Shown piece by piece: positions 52,068 to 59,017 of a DNA stretch of 59,017 nt. Within the stretch, counting starts at the first letter, position 1. The number at the start of each line of letters is the position of its first letter. Location of the stretch: the NCBI GenBank assembly GCA_001661245.1, contig KV454014.1, forward strand, positions 651,354-710,370, written 5' to 3'. The translations under genes were made by a program, and so were the position numbers. The notes below the pieces were generated by a model. It ran no database searches. It saw nothing but the letters and a program-made list of their open reading frames with translations, and was not told the origin of the DNA. The DNA is from Pachysolen tannophilus NRRL Y-2460 (Eukaryota; Ascomycota; Pichiomycetes; Alaninales; Pachysolenaceae).

Positions 52068-53582
52068 ATGGCGCCATCACTTTCCAAATTGAAAATCTCA
52101 AGTAAGTTTATTATAGATTTTGTATGATGAATGAATGAATGAATGAATAAATGAATGACTTTGGTGTTCTTTTTCATTTATTTTATTTTATTTTTATTTT
52201 TATTTTTATTTTTTTTTTTTTTGTATTATTATTCTCCTTCTTATACTTGGAATTATTTAACTAATATCAAAAAAAAATTTTAATTATTATTATTTTTTGG
52301 AAAAATTATAGCAAAGGATAAGGCTTCACAGTCTCAGAATGTGGATGTTGACGATATTGATGAAGTTGATGATCAGGGACAAAATGTTTTATTGGAGATA
52401 ATAAAACAATTGCGTCCTGGATGTGATTTGGCTAGGATTACATTACCAACGTTTATATTGGAGAGAAAATCAATGTTGGAAAGAATTGCAAATCAATTAC
52501 AAGAGCCTGAGATTTTGGTGAAACTGAATTCTCTACAGGATCCATTGGAAAGATTTGTTGAAGTTGTAAGATGGTATATGTCAGGTTGGCATATTTCACC
52601 AAAAGCTGTTAAGAAACCGTTAAATCCGGTTTTGGGTGAATTTTTCACATGTTATTGGGATTTATCAGATGGGAAACAAGCTTATTATATTGCAGAACAA
52701 ACTTCTCATCATCCACCAAAATCTTCATATTTTTATATGATTCCTGATTTAAAAATAAGAGTAGATGGTATAGTTATTCCAAAATCAAAATTTTTAGGTA
52801 ATAGTACAGAAGCACAAATGGATGGTGTTACTAAATTAACTCTTGCAGAATTTGATAATGAAACTTATACTCTAACTCAACCAAATATGTATGCGAGAGG
52901 TATATTATTTGGTAGAATGAAATTTGAATTGGGTGATTCAATGGTCATTAAATGTGAAAGAAATGGATTTGAACTGGGAATTGATTTCAAAGTAAAAGGT
53001 TTTATTGGTGGAGGATATAACCTGATTCAAGGTTATATTAAAGATTCAAAAACAGGTGAAACAATTTATGAAATTACAGGTAAATGGAATGAAATCATGT
53101 ATATTAAAAATTTGAAAACAAATGAATCTTCAGTCTTTTTTGATTGTTCAAAGGCAAATCCTTTAAAACCAAAAGCAAGAGATATATCAGAACAAGGACA
53201 ATATGAATCAAGGAAGTTATGGCATGATGTCATTGTTGCGCTTGCTAAGAGAGATCATGAAGTTGCAACAAATGAAAAATTCAAAATTGAAGATGAACAA
53301 AGATTATTAGCCAAGAAGAGACTGGAAGATGGAGTAGAATATTACCCAAAATTATTCACGCGTTTGGATCCAAAAGATCAAGTTGATAATGGTGATGAGC
53401 TCTTGGAATATATCATCTATAAAGACAAACAGCTCAGAAAGGATATTAATGACCCTGAAAAATTAACAAAAGATATTTTTGAAGTAGCTCCAATCTTACC
53501 TGGTCAAAAATTTAGTGATCTGTTTGAAATCCCTGGTTTCCATAAAGATAATAAAGATAATCAAGAACAACAAGTTGAATAG
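52068..53582 (+). CDS. OSH6: Oxysterol-binding homologue Osh6/Osh7, two exons
   Basis: Lipid-transfer protein that exchanges phosphatidylserine and PI4P between ER and plasma membrane. Exon 1 is 52068-52101, the intron is 52102-52311, and exon 2 is 52312-53582. It has 434 aa (S. cerevisiae Osh6 448). It is a single ORD domain without PH or ankyrin parts. Motifs are LRPGCDLARITLPTFILE (lid and entry), KPLNPVLGEFF, EQTSHHPP (PI4P phosphate binding), VIPKSKFLGNS and ESRKLWHDV. The spliced exon 1 supplies MAPSLSKLKIST. A CTG codon at 53322 sits where S. cerevisiae has Ile (KKRLEDGVE versus KKRIEDGVE). Convergent neighbour ECM9 is the same as in S. cerevisiae. Confidence 0.94.
52102..52311 (+). 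other. Spliceosomal intron of OSH6
   Basis: 210 nt with donor GTAAGT and acceptor TTATAG. The branch is probably TTAACTAAT at about 52257-52265. It contains (ATGA)n (52124-52158) and (TTTTA)n tracts. Confidence 0.88.
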
Positions 53583-54099
53583 CAATTTGAAAATAGTTTG
53601 CACAAAATAAAGCAGGACAAAGAATTTTTAGAATAACTATAATCCATAAAAAACAAAACAAAAAAAAAAAAAAACTTTTTTTTTTTTATTTCATCAATTG
53701 TTATCGTATTCTGTGATGGGTTGTGTTTTTCTTGTTGACAAATGTTGGGTTTCCGTTATCTAATTACTGCCATTATTATTATTAATTCTTAAAACTTATT
53801 GTAAATATCGGCACGGAATAGAGGGTTTGGGTTTGAAGAGCTGGCTTATAACCTTTTTTTTTTATATATTTTTTTTTTGCTTCTGTTAAAAGTGAATTTT
53901 ATATAGTTTTTCAACTCTATTGACAAACTTTTGTCTTTTTTTTTTTCATTCTTGGATTTATTTTTATCAATGATTTATTTAATCTTGCTTTATTACTCTA
54001 GTTAACTTTTTTGTTGTTTGATTTTTTTTTTCTATTTATATTATCTATACATATATTCTTTATAAAGTGCATACAATTTTTTTCTATTAAACTCATACC
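53583..54099. other. Tail-to-tail spacer OSH6 / ECM9
   Basis: 517 bp, strongly T-rich on the plus strand, which is unusually long for a convergent gap. No gene seen on either strand. Confidence 0.5.
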
Positions 54100-55323
54100 T
54101 TATACCTGACTATTAATATAAAAATTATCATACCACATCAACATCCTCTTTTTATTCCCATTAATTTTCAATCCTTCAATGAATAATACATCTCTTTTTA
54201 GTTCCTCTTTAATTTGGTTATCATTTTCGTTTGCAATTTCAAAATCGGTATATCCATTACATAGCACAATCTTAACTTTGAATTTTCTTTCAAAATCTAT
54301 TACACTTTGGAAAAATCCTCCATGTAGATCGAAAAGTTGTTTTACAAATTCATTTTTAAGTTTCGGTTCCTGTGTTAATAATAGTAAACATCGGTAAGGA
54401 ATGTATGATTTACAATATGAATTCTCAATAAACTTTATCAAATCTGAAAACCTCTTTTTCGCCTTATTTAAGTCAACTTCACGATCAGTCTTCACTGGCT
54501 TGAATTCGTCCATTCTAAACCATTCTCTTAAATTTGATACCATATACTTATATCTGTTCTCATAGAATGAAGCTACCTCAGTATCACACGATGGAATAAA
54601 AAGTTGGATTAAAAATACCCAACTTGAATTATCAAATACATTTCCTGTACAGAAATTATAAAAGCTTTGGAAATATTTATCTTCATCTAATGTAACTCCT
54701 TGTATAATTTCTTCTATAAACCATTTGAAAAAACGAGCAAAGCTCCAACAGTAGTAGTTGTTATGATGCATTTTTGCTGATTGTAAAATAGTTCTTAGCA
54801 CAAAGTCAGTATGATGGTATTTGAAATGATGATGTAATAATACGATGAGTTTCTCATAGAAAGTCCAAAGACAAGATGATTTGTTTATTCTGCTTATTGA
54901 AGATCTCAACAACATTGAAACGTATTTAAATTCAAAATCTAATAAGTCGGAATTAACATCCTGTTGCTGCTGTTTGCTTATCAATTGATATACCAATTTT
55001 TCATGATCATTCAATAACGTATGATTTCCAGGAGATGTCAACAACAACCCGTACTGATACTTCAATTTTTCATCATCACTAAGGTCAACATTTCTGATCT
55101 TTAAAGCTTTATGACATTCTAAAAAAATTGAAAAATATATATCTTTAAATATTATTATCTCGTTATTAACAACAATATAATTTTTTGAAGAATCAAATGA
55201 CTCGCTATCTTCCCGCTGGCCATAAATCTCAATATATTTCGACTTTGAATAAGGTAAAAGTGTGATTTGGATATCATTGCTATTCAAAGATGATACTTCA
55301 TCTAGAAGTTGGTGAATTAGCAT
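54100..55323 (-). CDS. ECM9: Ecm9, prenyltransferase-alpha-like repeat protein
   Basis: 407 aa (S. cerevisiae Ecm9 377). The protein has tetratricopeptide-like helical pairs with a repeat of the protein prenyltransferase alpha type: HHNNYYCWSFARFFKWFIEE resembles the (N/H)-Y-x-x-W-x-x-R-x-W motif. Another pair (SSCLWTFYEKLIVLLHH) fits the same pattern. This is the PTAR1/Ecm9 group, whose biochemical role is unknown (Ecm9 was found through cell-wall phenotypes). Sequence similarity alone is modest, but the convergent order OSH6-ECM9 is the same as YKR003W-YKR004C in S. cerevisiae, which supports the call. No intron is evident here. Confidence 0.78.
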   Translation of the reverse strand: MLIHQLLDEVSSLNSNDIQITLLPYSKSKYIEIYGQREDSESFDSSKNYIVVNNEIIIFKDIYFSIFLECHKALKIRNVDLSDDEKLKYQYGLLLTSPGNHTLLNDHEKLVYQLISKQQQQDVNSDLLDFEFKYVSMLLRSSISRINKSSCLWTFYEKLIVLLHHHFKYHHTDFVLRTILQSAKMHHNNYYCWSFARFFKWFIEEIIQGVTLDEDKYFQSFYNFCTGNVFDNSSWVFLIQLFIPSCDTEVASFYENRYKYMVSNLREWFRMDEFKPVKTDREVDLNKAKKRFSDLIKFIENSYCKSYIPYRCLLLLTQEPKLKNEFVKQLFDLHGGFFQSVIDFERKFKVKIVLCNGYTDFEIANENDNQIKEELKRDVLFIEGLKINGNKKRMLMWYDNFYINSQV

Positions 55324-55533
55324 TTTCTTGTTTTAACAAAAAATCCAGTTTATTTGAAAAATATTTAAAAAGATATGAAAAGAGGTAATGCATACACAAG
55401 TAGGCAAAAATGCTAAAATAAATCAAACTAAAATATTAACATTGAAAACCCCCCTAAGAAACACTATAGATTAATCTAAATACTAGATCAAGAAAAGTAT
55501 CTATGTAATCTATGTAGTGATAATGTTTACTTG

Positions 55534-56637
55534 CTATCTATAAAATGCTTCCTTAATAGCGTCAGTTGAATCCTTGATCAATTGTTTACTCTTTTCAAGG
55601 TATTTGTCTAAAACCATCATTGTATGCAGTACTCCTTGGTAAATCATAATTTTTGTAGGAACACCATTCTTGATCAATTTTCTAGCGTACAGTTCAGCTT
55701 CTGACCTTAAGATATCACACTCAGCACAGGCAATGAAACATGGAGGTAACCTGGCAAAGCTTTCATCTGGAAAAAACAACGGACTTGCTTCTGGTTTCAC
55801 TTCATCTTCGTATCCATTAGGTAGATATAATTTTCTGAACCAAATCATCTTTTCAGGAGTCAATTGCAGAGTATAATAATTTTCGTCCCATGATTTTTCA
55901 CTTTGTGGTGAAGCTGTATTATCAGTGACAGGAACAACTAACATTTGGAAACAAACAGGGGGAAATTTTTGAGAAAGAGAAAAAGAATAACTAGCAAACT
56001 TTTGAGTAACGGAAGCAGTTATATTTCCACCAGCAGATGAACCAGCAACGCATATCTTTGTAATATCAATATCGACACCCAATTCACTATCTTCTTTTTC
56101 CCCATGTTCAAATACATATAACAAACTTTCAAATCCATCCTCAAGACATGCAGGAAATGGATTCTCCGGGGCAAGCCTATACTCAACACTTATAACAACA
56201 CACCTTGATAACTCAGCGATATGAGTACAGAAAGAGTTTTCAGTATTTATATCCCCTAACACCCATCCACCACCGTGAAACCATACCGTTACTGGCCAGC
56301 CATTATATCCTGGTTGTTCACCTTTGGGAATAAATACTCTTGCTGGAATTGGGGATTGAGCCTCAGTATACTTTCTTGGGATTTCAATATCAAAAATTTT
56401 GGCCATCAGCAACAGTTCACTCTCACCTATTACATCTTCTAAACCTCTATTCACTCTTAAAGGATATCTGCTAGAATACGCTATAGTTGGATCATTAAGA
56501 AAATGTTCCTCATACAACTTGACATATGCAGGATCAAACTTTTCAATCATAGAAGGATGAATAGGATAAGGCGGCTCAGGAATACTTTCTGGCCATGAAT
56601 AATCTTCATTTAGTTTTACGTTGCTGTAATATGACAT
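55534..56637 (-). CDS. Alpha/beta-hydrolase, HSL-type esterase
   Basis: 367 aa. A hormone-sensitive-lipase-like carboxylesterase (alpha/beta-hydrolase-3 family): oxyanion motif HGGGW (121-125), nucleophile elbow GSSAGG with Ser201, an acid in the ACAECDILRSEAE segment (Asp), and a catalytic His in GVLHTMMVLD near the C-terminus, so the triad looks complete. No signal peptide or membrane segment; probably cytosolic. Fungal relatives include short-chain ester and lactone hydrolases and steryl acetyl-type esterases, and the substrate cannot be told. I know of no close S. cerevisiae orthologue of this subfamily. It lies between ECM9 and SPE2 in the same orientation as both. Confidence 0.85.
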   Translation of the reverse strand: MSYYSNVKLNEDYSWPESIPEPPYPIHPSMIEKFDPAYVKLYEEHFLNDPTIAYSSRYPLRVNRGLEDVIGESELLLMAKIFDIEIPRKYTEAQSPIPARVFIPKGEQPGYNGWPVTVWFHGGGWVLGDINTENSFCTHIAELSRCVVISVEYRLAPENPFPACLEDGFESLLYVFEHGEKEDSELGVDIDITKICVAGSSAGGNITASVTQKFASYSFSLSQKFPPVCFQMLVVPVTDNTASPQSEKSWDENYYTLQLTPEKMIWFRKLYLPNGYEDEVKPEASPLFFPDESFARLPPCFIACAECDILRSEAELYARKLIKNGVPTKIMIYQGVLHTMMVLDKYLEKSKQLIKDSTDAIKEAFYR

Positions 56638-57000
56638 ATTGATTTCTGGAAATACAGGAATACTTATATAAAATATAAAAATTGTGATTCCAATATTATC
56701 AGATAAGAGATTAAGTTTTTTTTTTTTTCATTTTTTTTTTTCACCATACTACAAATAGTCCAAATTTCAGATCTTCACTTCGGCCTAATGAATAAATATT
56801 TAAATACAACTTATTTATTTGGATAGTTGAAGTAAATAGTCCAATAAATAATACATATAAAGCTGCTAAATTGAAAAAAAATATTAATTGAATCTCTCAA
56901 AACTTTTTGAATATATATATATATATATGAATATATAGAATATCAAGTGAAATTAAAACGAGCAGGACATTATTGTTATTAGTACTTTTCTCTGTGAAGT
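56638..57000. promoter_or_regulatory. Esterase promoter and SPE2 3' flank
   Basis: 363 bp, with (AT)n at 56911-56928 and T-runs at 56716-56740. No gene seen. Confidence 0.5.
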
Positions 57001-58407
57001 TCAAACTTTTTCGAAATAACTATATAAGCACTTGTAGTTGAATTTCAAATCATAAATGATCTTATCAACTTTCTTATAACCTTTGACGTTGCAGTGTATT
57101 AATTTCAAAAGCTCTTCTTCATTGGCACTGGGGCCACATTCACTCATATAAACCAAGCAAAATTTCCCTGGTTTGAAAATTTTCAATACTTTGTTCATGA
57201 TTTCAACTTTAGAAATCTTTGAAGGAACATTTGTTTCAAATGAAGCATATGACCAACCTTGTTCGGGGGTAACATGCAAAGTATAATAAAATTTACCATC
57301 AATGATGGAATTCGATGAGAATCCGCATGGTTGAAATGAAAAAGCATCGTGTTTATCATCTTCATCCAGTTGATGCTCATAATAATCAGAACCAGCCTCA
57401 CCTCCTATAACATCTCTTTTTTGGAAAATTGAATTCAATCCCGTCTTTGCCATGGTTTTAAGACCAAGCAAATGACCAAAATCCTGGTATTCTTCATCCA
57501 TATCAGGAAAATCATTGGTAAAATTTGAAGAAATGAATTTTGGAGTCTCATAAGGAGAAAGATCAGTCATCAATAACTCAAAAGTCTCATCACTACCATT
57601 ACCATTGTTATCCTCATTAGCACTACATCTATAACACATATTGCCACTAATTGAGGAAGGTGGAGATAATGGACAGCATGATTCAAGATGATGACGGTTA
57701 ATGTTAACATTAACATCTTCTTGATCATCTCCATCATCATCCACTTGTTGTTCGCCAACACCTTGATAACAATTTTTCTTGAACCCATTGTCAACACCAT
57801 TGATATATAAATACCAATGATCATTGCTCAAATCGCCCACGACATAAGCTTTTGAAGAGGATTTATCAAAATATTTATTTAAATAATTGACCTCATTTGC
57901 CCAAGATTGATGAACTTCCTTTTGCCTGTCTGGAAACATAAATGAACGTCTAGAATAAAAAATTCTATAAACTGACGAGGAAGGATTCCAATTGATATAT
58001 TTCTCAGCAAGTTCAAATAATCTTTGTAAACAAGAAAGAGTTGTTGTAGTGCCACAAGTTTTCAAAATCAACTTGTGTGGGAAAACAAACAATGAAGACT
58101 CGGAAAGTAAATAACCATCCATTTCATTTGAAGAAATCTTGGATAAAATCTTACAATTAACCAAGTCCAATAGCAGTTCAATCTCATGTAATGGAATTGA
58201 GCGTAAGCCCAATAACGCATTGCCATTGACATTGACATTATTGGTACTAATGTTGCTAGGAGAATCGGCAAACCAAATTTCTAATAATTTTTCAGGGCCT
58301 TCAAAAGCAGCTGTCGAATCCAAAGATGCAGAGATTTCATGGTTAATGAAATCACCTCTGATAATACTTGGTTCTGGTGAAATTAATGGTGCTGATGATG
58401 GCGCCAT
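57001..58407 (-). CDS. SPE2: S-adenosylmethionine decarboxylase proenzyme
   Basis: Makes decarboxylated AdoMet, the aminopropyl donor for spermidine and spermine. It has 468 aa (S. cerevisiae 396). The self-cleavage site YLLSESSLFV is intact: cleavage is expected between Glu103 and Ser104, the latter becoming the pyruvoyl group. The catalytic cysteine lies in LKTCGTT (Cys118). The segment YTLHVTPEQGWSYASFET contains the conserved Ser/His pair for processing and catalysis. Extra length comes from Asn/Asp-rich inserts (about 210-265). The leader upstream appears to hold an intron and a short upstream ORF, which would suit translational control by polyamines. Confidence 0.95.
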   Translation of the reverse strand: MAPSSAPLISPEPSIIRGDFINHEISASLDSTAAFEGPEKLLEIWFADSPSNISTNNVNVNGNALLGLRSIPLHEIELLLDLVNCKILSKISSNEMDGYLLSESSLFVFPHKLILKTCGTTTTLSCLQRLFELAEKYINWNPSSSVYRIFYSRRSFMFPDRQKEVHQSWANEVNYLNKYFDKSSSKAYVVGDLSNDHWYLYINGVDNGFKKNCYQGVGEQQVDDDGDDQEDVNVNINRHHLESCCPLSPPSSISGNMCYRCSANEDNNGNGSDETFELLMTDLSPYETPKFISSNFTNDFPDMDEEYQDFGHLLGLKTMAKTGLNSIFQKRDVIGGEAGSDYYEHQLDEDDKHDAFSFQPCGFSSNSIIDGKFYYTLHVTPEQGWSYASFETNVPSKISKVEIMNKVLKIFKPGKFCLVYMSECGPSANEEELLKLIHCNVKGYKKVDKIIYDLKFNYKCLYSYFEKV

Positions 58408-58677
58408 TCTATCAAAAAAAAAAATTGTTTTTTTGTTTGTTTGTTTTTTTTTTCTATGAAAAAGCTTTCAAGTCCCCCCAACTTTTTGTCTTTTCTTTGG
58501 GTTAACTAATTCACCTGCTGCTGATATGAACTTTTTCAGGTCTTCTCTATGGGCGGCAAACTGGATTCTTATAAAAGTTAATTATGAAAAAACGTCCTTC
58601 TAAAAATGATTTAAATTACAATTAAAAGGACCAACTCTCTGAAATAAGCAAATGGGTGTGAGTCGTGTTATCTAGGT

Positions 58678-58796
58678 CTGTATCATTCAAGCAAAAAAAA
58701 AAAAAAAAGTTAGTAAATGATCAATAATCACATTGAAGAGGTTTAATCTCAATTAAAAAAAAAAAGAAAAAATCCAATCGACTTGTGTATACTTAC
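58678..58796 (-). other. Probable leader intron of SPE2
   Basis: 119 nt. Donor GTAAGTAT, branch TTTACTAAC (58717-58709), a 15-T tract and acceptor ATACAG. All signals are as strong as in the coding introns of this window. Confidence 0.7.
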
Positions 58797-58840
58797 TTAG
58801 CTGGTCTGTTGAATCTGAAAGTTAATTTATCAATTGGCAT
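58793..58840 (-). other. Upstream ORF overlapping the leader-intron donor
   Basis: Starts at ATG 58840. Unspliced it encodes MPIDKLTFRFNRPAK (stop at 58793-58795). If the intron is removed it becomes MPIDKLTFRFNRPAKPR, ending at 58668. The stop codon lies inside the donor sequence. Confidence 0.5.
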
Positions 58841-59017
58841 ACGCTACAAATTATTCTTCTTTCAGTGTTAATAGAAATTTGAAAATGGTGACCTCTTTTC
58901 TTTTTTTCCTTTCTTTCGATCTCTCTTTTTAATCAATTATATTCTTTTGAAATAAAACCCGAAAGAAAAAAAAAAANAAAAAAGTAAAAGCAATTAAAAC
59001 AAGAAATTAAATTAAAA

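Larger units (their letters stand above)
58408..59017 (-). promoter_or_regulatory. SPE2 leader and promoter
   Basis: On the minus strand this holds a likely leader intron (58796-58678) and one upstream ATG (58840). The exon between the intron and the SPE2 start has no other ATG. It also contains homopolymers and one N. Confidence 0.55.

Overview
This 59-kb window is nuclear DNA from a budding yeast (Saccharomycotina). The signs are closely spaced genes with very AT-rich spacers, short introns with donors GTATGT or GTAAGT and TACTAAC branch sites, single-copy genes with clear Saccharomyces cerevisiae counterparts, and Asn/Gln-rich low-complexity protein segments. CTG codons are very rare, but where they fall at conserved positions they read as leucine (VMA13, TIF5, OSH6 and an L-x-x repeat in TIP41), so a CUG-Ser yeast is unlikely. 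Gene order looks like that of a lineage that did not pass through the Saccharomyces whole-genome duplication. A standard-code, AT-rich family such as the Phaffomycetaceae is my best guess, but the species is not determined. Single N bases inside homopolymers (24994, 58977) are assembly marks.

Left part (1-14.6 kb): YPT52 (Rab5-type GTPase), IKS1 (kinase), SSH1 (second Sec61-type translocon, spliced), TAE1 (N-terminal methyltransferase), a FAR1/RBF1-type DNA-binding protein, an unidentified small protein, VMA13 (V-ATPase subunit H, spliced) and TIF5 (eIF5).

Middle (14.9-38 kb): BIR1 (survivin-type) and GRR1 (F-box/LRR) tail to tail, ERV2, TIP41, an unidentified three-exon gene, STE18 and EMC2 tail to tail, a D-amino-acid oxidase, JSN1/PUF2 (Pumilio), MAM33 and acidic ribosomal protein P1. 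From VMA13 to JSN1 the genes interleave two S. cerevisiae regions (YJR086-091 and YPR036-042), which share the duplicate pair JSN1/PUF2.

Right part (38-59 kb): an unidentified protein, CTP1 (citrate carrier) and SKI2 (exosome helicase) divergent, YTA12 (m-AAA protease), SAM50 (spliced), OSH6 (spliced) tail to tail with ECM9, an alpha/beta-hydrolase, and SPE2 (AdoMet decarboxylase). The SPE2 leader appears to carry an intron and a short upstream ORF.

I saw no tRNA, rRNA, transposon, virus-like element, CRISPR array or centromere. The best second looks are the Pumilio-type UGUA array in the 3'UTR of the D-amino-acid oxidase, the SPE2 leader intron and uORF, the three-exon unknown gene with tandem donors, the Arg-to-Gln change in the SAM50 VRGF motif, and the GC-rich 9-bp repeat patch upstream of JSN1.
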